Origin: Agrypnia vestita
Lineage: Eukaryota > Arthropoda > Insecta > Trichoptera > Phryganeidae
NCBI GenBank assembly: GCA_016648135.1
Contig: JADDOH010004226.1
Location: forward strand, 1-64,000
DNA: 64,000 nt
Direction: 5' to 3'
Made by a program: the position numbers and the translations under genes. Positions 1-10,376 of the stretch are shown here, piece by piece; the first letter of the stretch is position 1; each line of letters starts with the position of its first letter. Below the pieces are notes generated by a model. It did not search any database and had not been told where the DNA came from. It was given only the letters and a program-made list of their open reading frames with translations.

Positions 1-276
1 GTTTCCCACCGACCGGTGGTTATAGTGGTGGATAGCCCTTGGTGTCACATCGAAAATATGCGAGTTTGGTGGGGGTGGCTGTGCGTGGATGCGAGTGGGT
101 GACGAAAACGTGCTTTCTAGCACATTGTTTTGTTATGGGAAGGCCGCAAATGCTTCAGATTGTTTCAAAATAGGCGCGCCGACTGTGTCGTATCTTAAGG
201 TTAATACACGAATCGATAAAATATGACTAAAAGTTTCTAAAAATCTACGCGTGCGAAGCCGCGCAGACACAGCTAG
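1..276 (+). mobile_element. Helitron (non-autonomous), 3' part
   Basis: The last bases are CAGCTAG followed by T, preceded by the GC-rich hairpin region GCGTGCGAAGCCGCGC at about 249-264. A CTAG end, a nearby 3' hairpin and no target duplication are Helitron hallmarks, and this tip type is common in Lepidoptera. Positions 8-178 match 15323-15491 almost base for base, so both belong to one family. The 5' end lies outside the window. No Rep/helicase coding is seen, so it is non-autonomous. It lacks the heat-shock-like insert present in the copy near 15.5 kb. Confidence 0.75.
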
Positions 277-550
277 TACGTTATATTGAGGACAGGAATG
301 AAACTACCTTTTTGAACTTAATGCTTTATTTTCTCCTAATGCCACACCTGTTTCAACATAATGTAAAACCTTTTTTGTATTAAAAAACTACCTACCTTAG
401 AACAGGTATTTCTATATATCTAGTGAGGTAGATAGTGGTTGAGAGGCTTGCTATATATTATCCTATATTTAGGTGTGTACGCATGAAGCAATTAAATGCC
501 TTCTATCCAATAAACGCTGTATCAGTACTGAAATGAAACAAACTTAAAAT

Positions 551-704
551 TTATACGGATCCGTACGGACGTCTTCAGGAGAGTGCCCTATCGCCGCGAG
601 GGTCAAAGACATACGATAGGATGCTACTATCCTGAAGACGCTGTGATATGACTCCCGCGAAACGTCGAGAATCGAATCTCCACACCTACATACGGTCCGT
701 ATAA
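551..704. repeat. Small inverted-repeat element (MITE-like)
   Basis: Outer arms TTATACGGATCCGTACGG (551-568) and TACGGTCCGTATAA (691-704) are inverted copies with a small indel. An inner pair, GTCTTCAGGA (571-580) and TCCTGAAGAC (630-639), is also inverted. The result is a nested hairpin of about 150 bp in AT-rich DNA. No open frame. Superfamily not assigned because no convincing target duplication is visible. Confidence 0.45.
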
Positions 705-814
705 AATATGCGTTTGTTTCAATATATATTTATATATATATGTCTAATTCGTTATATATTTATTATGTATTAGTTTATACAGAGTTTAATAGGCAGGATG
801 TTGCCTGTAAAGTG

Positions 815-1582
815 TTAAGCCATGTATTCACTAGGGGACAAATCGCGAAACATTCCGCTCGACATGTCGCATCAACATCTACGCTCATGTTTCGGGGACA
901 ATGACGCGGTCATTTGACGTGTACACACCGGGACTCACATATCTTGTCGCGGAAATGTCATCCGATGAGGTTATGGATGACAGCTGCGGTATCTCATTTG
1001 GCGAAAACGGGTTCCGCGCAATTCGAAATGTTTTTTTGGGTCGCAATTTCAAATAAACGAGGTTTTACTGTAGTAAATTGAATATTATTAAAAACAAGGT
1101 CCTTTTTGCAAATAATTATTGTTTTCCAGACGTCGCGGAAATATATCGCCCTATGAGGTTATGATGATAGCCGCTTATCTGTTTATGTTAATGAGTTTAT
1201 CGAAAAGTAAGAGGAGAAAAAAGAGGAGAATGCGAAATTATTTACTGCAAAGAGAAAGAAGGACGGACATTCTATGCGATCTTCGATCGATACAGCTCGA
1301 TGAGTTCGAGAACGATTTCGTTTCCCCGCATTGTCATCTTGACAGATACAGCGCATGCGTATTCACTTGTAAACATACCACGTGGTACTGACGCTCCGCG
1401 GAATGTTGCAGTGAGTACGCTCGGGTACCGTGCGCATGGCAACGTTGCCACGGCACGTAGAAATGCCGCGCTATGTTGTGCGCGAGGTCGCGGAACTGTG
1501 CACGACGTTGCAACGTCACGTAGACTCAATGCCGCGCGTGCTGTTGAGGGACAATTTGTCCCCTAGTGAATACATGGCTTTA
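815..1582. mobile_element. PIF/Harbinger-like DNA transposon, degenerate
   Basis: The two ends are inverted copies: AGCCATGTATTCACTAGGGG from 818, and the same sequence reversed ending at 1579, with matching further inside (GGGACAAAT). Each end abuts TTA (815-817 and 1580-1582), the 3-bp target duplication typical of PIF/Harbinger. The element is about 762 bp and is more GC-rich than its surroundings. Positions 950-998 and 1133-1181 are diverged direct repeats (CGCGGAAAT...GATGAGGTTATG...). A basic transposase-like frame lies at 1119-1391. It is too short to be autonomous. Confidence 0.7.
1119..1391 (+). pseudogene. Transposase-like N-terminal remnant inside the Harbinger-like element
   Basis: An open frame of about 90 codons with a very basic block (SKSKRRKKRRMRNYLLQRER) followed by an acidic LDEFENDF segment. 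A basic block followed by an acidic leucine-rich stretch is seen at the N-terminus of PIF/Harbinger transposases, which fits the TTA-flanked element around it. The call is an inference from context: no DDE catalytic residues are present. The sequence just before it ends in TTTTCCAG at 1122-1129, a good splice acceptor, so the start codon may be irrelevant and this could be a second exon. Confidence 0.35.
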
Positions 1583-2239
1583 TGAAGTAGCTCTGTATTA
1601 AATTAAACTGTATACTTAAAAAGTGAAATTATTATATTTTTTATATTTACACTATACCTATTTTTTCGCTGTATTGTAAATTCAGAAGAAAAGTGATAAC
1701 AAAAGTGTTACGATGTACGTAATTGTAAGATGGCGGTGACAATCCTTTGATTTCTCTGTGAAGATACGATCGCAAACCTCCAACCCTCAGCGGTCGCCGA
1801 CGGGGATTGCCTGCAGGGAGGGGTTCTTTGTAGCCACTCACATTCCGTGAAATGGATCGTCAATAATACCGTCTGTTTTCCGTCGTGTATTTCTATATCA
1901 TCGGGCCAGACAAGTTCTCCTCCTTTCTGTCGAGCGGTCCCGTATTGCCAATACCACATTATTTGTCGTGTCTATATTCTGCATTAGTAACGTACTCCTA
2001 GTCAAAGCTACCCCTATTTCCATGACAGAGGGTTTGCGGTCGTCGGAGAGGGCCGCTGGCGGTCTGTTTTGCCGACACACATCAGATATCATTGCGGGGC
2101 AAGGGATGGAAATACTTCATACGCGTATCTCTCGAGATTCATCGGAAAGGAATCACTGATCTTTTGAATCAGTGAACTTACAAACTTCGCCGAAGTGTCC
2201 AATATTGTTAACATTCTTGATTTTTTATTATTCAACCAC
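1583..2239. other. Unassigned, moderately GC-rich stretch
   Basis: Positions 1700-2160 are richer in GC than the flanks and contain overlapping short open frames on both strands, none resembling a protein I know. A short hairpin (CACTGAT/ATCAGTG) sits at about 2154-2174. It could be a transposon remnant or conserved non-coding DNA. Confidence 0.3.
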
Positions 2240-2387
2240 AATTCCTGAATTTCAATGTATTTGAATTAAATGAATTTTATATTAAGTGAATACATTTGAT
2301 CGCTTGGAGGTTCAATCGTGCTACAATTCCTGAATTTTATAAAAGGCGTGAATATATTTGATCACTTTGAAGGTTCAATTGTGCTAG
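2240..2387. repeat. Diverged tandem duplication, 2 copies
   Basis: Two consecutive units each begin AATTCCTGAATTT and end GGTTCAAT(C/T)GTGCTA. The first is about 84 bp (2240-2323), the second about 64 bp because of an internal deletion. Non-coding. Confidence 0.55.
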
Positions 2388-2849
2388 TAACTAAACCCTT
2401 TTTTTGGTAATATAATAAATTTACAAATCCACTAATCCAAAAGTTATGTAATAACCACAATTTTTTAGTTAAATACATGTTTTGTATAGACAAAATATAT
2501 TAACTATTTCGTCAATCTTTAAAAATCTTGTGGAATAATTTCTTGGAAAAATATTATTACAAAAAATTGTATAACATTCCAATATAAAAGTAAATTGCTC
2601 ATTAGTAGAAAAATGTTACCAGCATTCCTGCTGCAGAGACTAAGACTGGATTCCATTAAGCTGATGTCAATCCGGCAAAACTAGGAATATATAAAAAAAA
2701 TTCGGAGGAAAATATAATATTTATTTACTTTTTACATTATCGTAAATGCTAGACCTACAAATCCAAATGCTTGTCTGTAGGTTCATAAATTCATTTTACG
2801 TACAAAAAAATTACTTTTTAAATAAAATAGATAATTACCAAGTAAGATT
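2388..2849. other. AT-rich DNA, nothing recognised
   Basis: AT-rich sequence with homopolymer runs. No motif, repeat or open frame worth reporting. Confidence 0.4.
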
Positions 2850-3010
2850 GGTGATACTTACGTTTCATATGACCAAACCATATCAAAGATCTTTTCTTGA
2901 TTCTATCAACTATTTCCCTGAAAATATATATTTTCTATCTGTTCATTGAACACTCTATATTATATTTTTTTACGAAAGTTAATCTTCCTAGTTGTAATTT
3001 CATACACTTC
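2850..3010 (-). mobile_element. Highly degenerate RTE-like LINE fragment
   Basis: The run CATATGACCAAACCATATCA (2868-2887) and the following TCTTGATTCTATCAAC, then TTCATTGAACACTCTAT, align with the sequence at 3795-3895 that encodes LRWFGHVERM on the minus strand. Both flanks have decayed, so only this core of the repeat can be placed. Confidence 0.4.
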
Positions 3011-3518
3011 GGTAGACACAAAATCTTTATCCATACGTAAAGGTTAGCAATCTCATTACATTTTAATACACAATAGACTTGTATGGTCTATTTAATCTTA
3101 TTCTTCCGAGAATCAATCGTAGATATTTAAAATATTCACTTATTTTTAATTGGCACTTAACTAAATTGTATATAAAATAATTTATCACTCTCTTTTTCCA
3201 ATTATTGCATTTTGTAAAATGTACCTAACATTGACTTAACCGGTCGTATTCCGCGCAATTTCGCGCACTATTGCTGCTTTTTAGACACTTTTTTGTAATG
3301 GTTAGTTATACTCATGTAAAAATCAACAAAAATCGCTACAAAGTTGCAGTTTCTGGTTTCTCAATATACAGACTTCCATAATTACTTATATTTCAATAAT
3401 TATTGATTCATTAATTATGAAAATAAGTAACGAAATTTACTGTCATAAATGTACGCACATGTTTATCGAATAAAACTATAGAAGCAATAACACTAAAGAT
3501 ATTGTACTTCAATATTTT
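3011..3518. other. AT-rich DNA, nothing recognised
   Basis: AT-rich intergenic sequence. No coding or repeat signature found. Confidence 0.4.
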
Positions 3519-3978
3519 AACTAACTAACTAACCATCACGCCGTTTCCCCGCAGGGGTAGGCAGAGAGGATTGAACGCCACACTCTTCTATCCTGGCACA
3601 CCACTTTTGCTTCGGCCACATTTATACATCTTCTCATACACGTTCTACGGTTGTTGCGGCTTTTAACAGGGCCATCCTCAAATACTTGTAGTACCTGATC
3701 ATGCTAGGTCTTTCGCGGACGCTCTCTATTCCTGTTGCCTTCAACACTCGCCTCATTTATTTTCTTAACCATCCTTTCCTCGTTCATACGTTCCACATGA
3801 CCAAACCATCTCAGCACTCCTTTCTTTATTCTATCTACCACACTACAGCCAGTATTGCATTCACTTCTAATTTTTTCATTCCTCACTCTATTGACCAAAG
3901 ATTTTCCACATAAGCGTCTTAGTGACCGCATTTCCACCGCATTCAGTCTACTTTCATTCCTCTTTTGCCAATTCCAGG
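3519..3978 (-). mobile_element. RTE-like non-LTR retrotransposon, C-terminal RT fragment
   Basis: On the minus strand this encodes the end of an endonuclease-reverse transcriptase polyprotein: NESRLNAVEMRSLRRLCGKS, then KKGVLRWFGHVERMNEERMV, then EDGPVKSRNNRRTCMRRC. These motifs mark the RT C-terminus of LINEs abundant in Lepidoptera. A TGG-to-TAG change at about 3704 puts a stop where the copy at 10 kb reads Trp (RKTWHDQ). The 3' end is a (GTTA)n tail, seen on the plus strand as AACTAACTAACTAACC. The copy is 5'-truncated and dead. Confidence 0.85.
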
Positions 3979-4220
3979 ATATAAAAACAATATCAAAGGA
4001 TATAAAAATACTTAATTTTAACACTTTTTAATTTGAAAATAACACTTTTTTTAACAGATAAATAACACAATTGATGCGCGGTTCGAAGACGACATTTGGA
4101 ATGATTTTTAGTCCGGTTTGCGCGGTAAATGAGGTTACTTGCCAGATAGAACTCGTTCATTCATTCAAAAACTTGAGATATAACCTCAAAGCTTTAAAAA
4201 CCCATAAACGCAGGTAAAAT

Positions 4221-4640
4221 TGGTGCTATTCCTGATACTTTTTATATTTTGCTACTTATAACTAATATTGTTTTAATGTATGTTCTTTTTAATTTTATAT
4301 TATATTTTTTAGGTAAAAGCCTATACACATTGCTGCTCTTTATATCTTTAATTTTAAATCTTTAATTTTTATACTCATGTTTTGGTGCAATTCCTGATAC
4401 TTTAATATTTTGCTACTTATAACTTATATTGTTTAATGTATATTCACTTTAATTTTATGTTATATTTTTTATGTAAAAGCCTATACACATTGCTGCTCTT
4501 TACTTTATATTTAAATTTTTATACTCATGTTTTGGTGCTATACAGATTTTGTTAATGTATGTGCTTTTTGAAATTGACATTATTTTCTTTATGTAAAAGC
4601 CTATACCTAATGGGCGTAAACATATAAAATAAATAAATAA
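4221..4640 (+). repeat. LINE 3' UTR with tandem repeats and (AAATA)n tail
   Basis: Three consecutive units start TGGTGC at 4221, 4382 and 4533 (periods about 161 and 151 bp). Each carries the motif TGTAAAAGCCTATACACATT or a variant. The last unit ends in GCCTATACCTAATGGGCG and then ATAAAATAAATAAATAAAAT, a tail typical of CR1/Jockey-type LINEs. No coding sequence is attached. Confidence 0.6.
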
Positions 4641-5115
4641 AATAGGCCGATTTCGCATACGTGTCTAGGGAGCGCAGATGTGCGCTCTGGCGGTTTACTT
4701 GAAATCATTACTACTACGGCCAAACCGACCGGTAAAGCCGTAGTGGTAATGATTTCGTTCTTGTGTACCCAGGGCCTCCTACACCGATACCGGCCATTAT
4801 TTGCAATAAATCCTCCTCTTGATATCCTCCCCCGCGAATCTATGGTTTGTTTTATCATTGCGGGAAGTTTCCCGCCCTTCTTCGTCCGCTTTCCCGCCCA
4901 CCGCAGCCGGTCGGCCGGCGGTCTGGTAGATCGCCATTGTAGATATTATAAAACAGACTAATTGCCCATTAAAAAGTTTAACCCGCGATGCTGCCGCGGC
5001 GGCCCCCGGCGCGAAGATATCCTAATTAGTTGTGTTTAATTAGTCGGCCATGATTGATCCAGTAATAGTTTTGCAAATTGTGTTATCGCTCCCGAACTGG
5101 AGGTAAATTAACGGA
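4641..5115. promoter_or_regulatory. GC-rich island, candidate conserved non-coding or regulatory element
   Basis: A sharp rise in GC content relative to the flanks. It contains a near-perfect 20-bp hairpin (4701-4720 with 4737-4756), a CCCCGCGAATCTAT motif (about 4830-4843) shared with the island at 14.7 kb, and two homeodomain-type TAATTAG sites separated by 7 bp at about 5023-5043. The open frames across it (4680-4961 plus, 4607-4858 minus) overlap each other on opposite strands and partly arise from the hairpin, so I do not call a gene. Regulatory function is an inference. Confidence 0.4.
4701..4756. repeat. Near-perfect 20-bp inverted repeat (hairpin)
   Basis: GAAATCATTACTACTACGGC pairs with GCCGTAGTGGTAATGATTTC with one mismatch. 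The 16-nt loop itself contains ACCGACCGGT. Confidence 0.8.
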
Positions 5116-5410
5116 AAATGTTCCGTCGAATCCTTATTTTTTTATCAAAAATGGCGCATATTAAAAAATAAATAGATTGTGAAACTAATATTGGATCATC
5201 TTTCATGACATTTATATTTTATTAGACTAGTTACTTCTTAAATTATTTACTTCGGAGTTGACAGTTGTTTCTCATAGTACCTTGAGACATTACGAAAAAA
5301 ATACGAAATCCTGTATCTCTTCATTCACGGCAAAGTTGCCAGCAAGCCGGAGGACATCCTGGCTGAAAATTTTGAAGCAATAATTGTAAATTATCGCTTA
5401 TGTAGTACTA
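5116..5410. other. AT-rich DNA, nothing recognised
   Basis: No coding or repeat signature apart from short A/T runs. Confidence 0.4.
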
Positions 5411-6309
5411 AATGAAGATCCCATGGCAAAAAGTTGTTAACTAACATTTTTGTCAAAAATGAGTTAATAAGCTCTTTCCATTGGAAATAAGTTCAGAACT
5501 TAAAAATAATTAGAACATGTTCGAATCATGGGGATGAACACGTTAACTACACTTTTTCATAAAAATCAAATCAGTTACGAATGGGAAGAACACGTTATCT
5601 TCAATAAATAACTTGTTCATGCCATCATTCTGAAATTAACACGCCTTTTAATTTGATTGGAATATTTATGGTTAATATAAATTTTACTCTGGCAGTGCTG
5701 TCATATATTTGTTTTTATTTGAAGACTATTGTAAAATGTACTTATTTATTATTTTTCAATAATTTTAAATGGTACATACCATGTTTTGTATTATTAATTA
5801 ACGTGCCAGGTATTTTGTCATTTTGAATAATGGATGTTAAAAACGGATAGCATTTGAAGGGTTGTTTGATGTTCGTGTTTTACCAATTTTAAAAAGGTGT
5901 TACTCTATTAAAAATAAGTTCCAGAGGCGAAAAAATGGTTTTTAACTACATTTTTTTAGGGAAAGTTAGTATATTTTTATTTTTTGTGCATAAATGCATT
6001 TTTTTTTACTTTGTAAATACGTTTTTGATATTTTAGTGACATAAATCAATAAAAACTAATCTTGAATTAGCAATAAAAAATATTTTTCAAAGGCGAAATG
6101 CAAATGTCTAATTATCTCAAAATGACTTAAATGTTAGTTAACAACTTCTTGCCATGGGGTCTTCAAATGTTTACATTCGTTTGAGAAAACTAACAAACTT
6201 TGTATAAACCACACAAATTGTTCTTAAACATCTGCCTATATCTTCATTATCGCAACCGGTGCGCGTTTAAAAACGATCAGTGTTTGCACAATGTTTGTTA
6301 GTTTTCTCA
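5411..6309. repeat. Inverted-repeat element, probable degenerate DNA transposon
   Basis: The segment 5411-5463 (core CCATGGCAAAAAGTTGTTAA) recurs inverted at 6119-6171 (CCATGGCAAGAAGTTGTTAA when reversed), with further matches on both sides. A second perfect 17-bp inverted pair, TGAGAAAACTAACAAAC (6182-6198) and GTTTGTTAGTTTTCTCA (6293-6309), lies at the right-hand end. There is no transposase frame between the arms. Confidence 0.5.
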
Positions 6310-7300
6310 ATTTAATAATTTATCCAACCATAAAGTTCATGATATGAACGTCAAAAATACTAAAGGTTTTCGTTCATAATAACCGAAATAGATTGTCGAT
6401 TTTGTCGAAATAGATACACCTAGTTGAGAAAGTAAAAATGAAATTTTACTGATTTACGTTCAAGAGAACATATTCGCTGAAGTTTTGTAAGAATATTGTT
6501 ATTTCAGTAATATTCTCACCAACAAAATAATATACACATACCTACGTAAATTTTAATTAAATGAGTTGCTTCCATTGTAATGTAATTAAATTGGTTTCTT
6601 CCATTGGAAAAAAATAGATGTCTCATTTAGCAAACTTTAAGTAGATGAAATTTATCAAAGCTTAATCGATTAAAGCTCTCTACACAATATAAACTTCTGA
6701 ATTCGTGGTACGGCAGCGACTATAGTTTTTAAATAATTCATTTTATCTGTGTATATACAAGGCGCGTAGAAACTTTGAAACATGACTTTTTTGTAAACGT
6801 ACATAATGAAAAAAAAAATAGAAATCAAATATTTATGCTACAGATTTTTATGATGTATCAAAATATGAATACTATGGCAACAATTGTGATAGAAATATTA
6901 CGAAATGCAAAAATGTTGTATTCCGAATTATTTTCCAAATAATTGGTTACGTAAATGTCATGCTGCGATGTTCCCCCTGCACGCCCCTGGTATATACATA
7001 TTTCAACGTGGTACAAAAATAATAGTAAAATCGTTGCGTCCCAAAAAAAAAATGTGATTTCATTATTAAGTAATGGGAATTTGCTTTATTTTATTATTTA
7101 TTCACATGTGTCATATTTTATTTTAATGTTTTCAATGTATAATAATTTTATATTCCATTTATATTCGAATTTACGTAATTGTTGAATTTCCGCACAAAAA
7201 AAACACATTCCAACTGAGTAAATAAACATATTTTTTCTAATATCTTCAACACCCTACTTTATCTCGAAGCGAGCCTAAACACATCATTGTAATCACAACA
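6310..7300. other. AT-rich DNA, nothing recognised
   Basis: Long AT-rich tract. The one short frame (6955-7185) is dominated by low-complexity AT codons and is not credible. Confidence 0.4.
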
Positions 7301-7610
7301 ATGCGTATCTAAATAGTTTTTCCCCCTCCCGCGTGAATCACCCCGACTGGCGAAACGCGTACACAAGATCGGCACGACCACGGAGATTTCTCTCACCAAG
7401 AATATGAGCGATCCTTATTCGGAGATACGAGTAACTACCGTTCCCGTTCCCGGGGTCCCGTTATCTCTCCGTCGCGCGTCCCGTTCAGGCGGCAATCAAT
7501 ATTCCATCCAGCCCCGCGTCACTCCGCGAAGGGCGCCATTTCACATTCGGGCAACGTCGTCGCAACAAGACCTACTCCTGCTTTTACTTTGATTCTCCTT
7601 CTGATAGCGT
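7301..7610. promoter_or_regulatory. GC-rich island
   Basis: About 300 bp of CG-containing sequence in AT-rich surroundings, with CCGTTCCCGTTCCCGGGGTC at about 7439-7458. A 62-codon frame covers part of it but has no recognisable motif and is what high GC alone would produce. Candidate conserved non-coding DNA by base composition only. Confidence 0.3.
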
Positions 7611-8546
7611 TGTTTGTCAATTAACTTGATTGCGTCTGGGCTACATTACTGTACACATACATTTTATGTAGGCAGATACCGGGTGATCAATCGGCCACTC
7701 GCAGATTCGAGATAAACGTAATTTACATCATCAACTCAGTCAGCTAAGTGTATTGGAATCAAAAACAAATTGAAATGCAATTTTGTGCTAGTTTTATTAA
7801 TTTCAGTTTAGTTGTTTCACAATTCGAAATAATATCGACTGTAGCTAGACCGCATTCAAAAGAATGTGCGCAAAAAATATGTGTGTTGTTACGATGCAAA
7901 AAATGAACACAAAATTTTTTTCTAGTAAGTAACCTTTTTTAAACTAAAAAATATATATTTATTTGAAATATCATATTGAGGCTTGTAATAGGGCTTGCCA
8001 GGCAACTTTTTCCCCGCTTTCTTCTTCTTCTTCTTGATTGTGGTCGACCTATAATAAAATTTTTGGTTATTATAAAAAAAATATACGATATTGATTAGGT
8101 GTGTGCAATGATTGTTTTTCCTTTCTTTTGTGCTCATATTTCTTCAAAATAATGCATTGAGCAACCCACGAGAAACATATATACGAGAATTAAAGACCGT
8201 AACATAAAGTGGTAACCAATATATATTTGCAATATTTTGAATCTTTAATGAAAATAGGCGGTAATGAGCGATTTTTGTATGCATTACATTATTTTACATC
8301 ACCTTTATTTATTGCATAACAGGATAAATTTCAATTGCTACCATCACGTGCGTAGGTACACAGTAAGTACATTAGTAAAAACAAAAGTCATTATTCCGCC
8401 TTTAATTTCATTCACATTCATGGGATTGTTGGATTTTTTAAAGTTTTCCCGTAAACCATATTTTCAATAACCGTAAAATGTATTTCTTACTCAAATTCTA
8501 CGCAAAATATATATTTTGAAAACAAGATACCTAACTCATTTAGCGC
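7611..8546. other. AT-rich DNA with a (CTT)n run
   Basis: Contains a short (CTT)n microsatellite at about 8019-8035. No other recognisable feature. Confidence 0.4.
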
Positions 8547-8993
8547 TTACACCTTTTCGATATAATATAACATAAAAATATGTATAAAAAAGTTATTAAA
8601 TTCTTTAGAATACTTTCCCCGATTTATTTCCCTCGATAAATGACGGGCTAATATATCAATTTTTGTTGATTGAAATTTTCTTGGCAGTTTTCTAAAGCAG
8701 CCTGAAAAATGTTGTGATAATAATAGTACCCCTGTACGGTGTGCAGTGTAGTGCAGTCGATTGTGCAGAGTGATAGTATAGAGACGTGAGGGTAGCGAAA
8801 AAGAACGAGAGATACGATAGCGTATCTCCGGGGACTGGGGCGATATTTTAATGGCGTTTGTATTGAGAACTCCGAGCATTTTTCCTTTCGTCTCCAGATC
8901 GTTCTTATTTTTTTTCCATTGTGTATTTTTGTCTCTTGTTTGACAGCAAATATCAGTTAGAGAGATACCCTTTATCCACATGTTTGACATCAA
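8547..8993 (-). CDS. Unrecognised 148-codon open frame
   Basis: This is the longest frame in the window that is not simple sequence. It has no domain I recognise, no signal peptide, and no supporting neighbour. Charged and hydroxyl residues are common and the tail is AT-driven (NNFFIHIFMLYYIEKV). At this base composition a frame this long is unusual but can arise by chance in 64 kb. It covers a slightly GC-richer patch (8700-8860). It could be an orphan exon, a transposon remnant or noise; noise is the most likely. Confidence 0.15.
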   Translation of the reverse strand: MMSNMWIKGISLTDICCQTRDKNTQWKKNKNDLETKGKMLGVLNTNAIKISPQSPEIRYRISRSFSLPSRLYTITLHNRLHYTAHRTGVLLLSQHFSGCFRKLPRKFQSTKIDILARHLSREINRGKYSKEFNNFFIHIFMLYYIEKV

Positions 8994-9418
8994 TATTTTC
9001 CATTATAAAGGAGAGTCTCCCGATTCAGCAAAAAAAATTGTTTGATTTTCTCGCAGGACGTCTAAAAATCTTAAACAATTCTTAAAGAATATTTTTTATA
9101 TCTGTTTCTTTATCCTATATCGAAATACTACCTGTTCAAATGCAATAATAATATGGCAATATCATATTTCATATTATTATTTAATCCACTGCGAACGCGT
9201 AGAATGTTATGTTGACTCGTGCTGTCATCCGAACTCAGATATATATTCTTCCTTTTTACTTTTTCTGAAATCTTTATCGCGTACATTCTCATGTCTCAAA
9301 TAATCTTTTTGACATATGTAGATTTAATGGAGTACGTCACAGGATACTTTACTAGGAATAGAGCTGCTAATATAAAATATTAAAAATCTCACAAAACTTA
9401 TATATAGAAGATATTAAA
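8994..9418. other. AT-rich DNA, nothing recognised
   Basis: No coding or repeat signature seen. Confidence 0.4.
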
Positions 9419-9992
9419 AAAGTTTACTTTGCCTTATGTCATCCTCGGATTGAGTATGGAATCTTAGCATGGAGATCTGCCACAACAAACTATATCAACC
9501 ATTTAAATATGTCGCAAAAGAGCATTATAAAAACCATTTTAAAACTTCCAATCAGAACGCCCTCAAAAGAGATCTTTAAATTTATTGACGTACCGAACAT
9601 AAAACAAATATGTGCCAAGAGTATTCTCTTACACCAATTTAAAGACACAAAACAAAACAATAGAACACCGGCATATAATACCATAGGCAGTAAAATGGTA
9701 AATAGAAATATACCAACTTACAACTCAACTTTTGGCCAAAGAAGCTATATCTGTTTTGCAACAAAACTCTACAGCATCCTTCCCCCAACCTTCAAAAATA
9801 TTGAAAAGATTGAAGAGTTCAAAAAAAGATAAAAGCATGGCTAAAACAAGTCAATGCAGATAACTTAGAAGGAGTATTGAAAACTACGCAGTAATTTAAA
9901 AATAGAAAATAAATAAGTATAAACTAGTCAGCACAGGAACCCCTAGTGAGGAGGACTAAGAACAATAATATCAACAATATCATTATATATAC
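9419..9992 (+). mobile_element. CR1/Jockey-type LINE, reverse transcriptase C-terminus, degenerate
   Basis: Reading from 9422, the frame gives VYFALCHPRIEYGILAWRSA, then NMSQKSIIKTILKL, then TIGSKMVNR...FGQRSYICFATKLYSILP. The Y-x-x-L-x-H-x-x-x-E-Y-G-I-x-x-W block and the later GQRS...LYN-LP block are standard for the thumb and C-terminal region of CR1/Jockey reverse transcriptases. A frameshift in the A-run near 9827 interrupts the reading; in the shifted frame it continues IKAWLKQVNADNLEG to a stop near 9894. The 5' end is truncated and the downstream part is non-coding tail. Confidence 0.8.
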
Positions 9993-10376
9993 AAACTAAC
10001 TAACTAACCATCACGCCGTTTCCCTGCAGGGGTAGGCAGAGAGGATTGAATGCCACACTCTTCTATCCTGGCACACCACTTTTGCTTCGGCCACATTCAT
10101 ACATCTTCTCATACACGTTCTACGGTTGTTGCGGCTTTTAACAGGGCCATCCTCAAATACTTGTAGTACCTGATCGTGCCAGGTCTTTCGCGGACGCCCT
10201 CTATTCCTGTTGCCTTCAACATTCGCCTCATATATTTTCTTAACCATCCTTTCCTCGTTCATACGTTCCACATGACCAAACCATCTCAGCACTCCTTTCT
10301 TTATTCTATCTGCCACACTACAGCCAGCATTGCATTCACTTCTAATTTGTTCATTCCTCTCTCTATCGACCAAAGA
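9993..10376 (-). mobile_element. RTE-like non-LTR retrotransposon, second copy
   Basis: Nearly the same sequence as 3519-3895. On the minus strand it reads KKGVLRWFGHVERMNEERMV, RKTWHDQVLQVFEDGPVKSR, then a C-terminus ending SILSAYPCRETA, so the frame is intact over this part. It has the same (GTTA)n 3' tail, begins directly after the LINE relic at 9419-9992, and is truncated at its 5' end near 10376. Confidence 0.85.

Noticed and set aside
1300..1566. Several overlapping frames on both strands inside the Harbinger-like element
   Set aside because: They arise from inverted GC-rich motifs (for example CGTTGC/GCAACG); only the basic frame at 1119-1391 has any transposase character.
4607..4961. 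Overlapping frames on both strands as genes
   Set aside because: They mirror each other through a hairpin, and codons follow base composition rather than protein-like use.
7404..7592. 62-codon frame as a gene
   Set aside because: It lies in GC-rich sequence that lowers stop frequency, and shows no recognisable motif.
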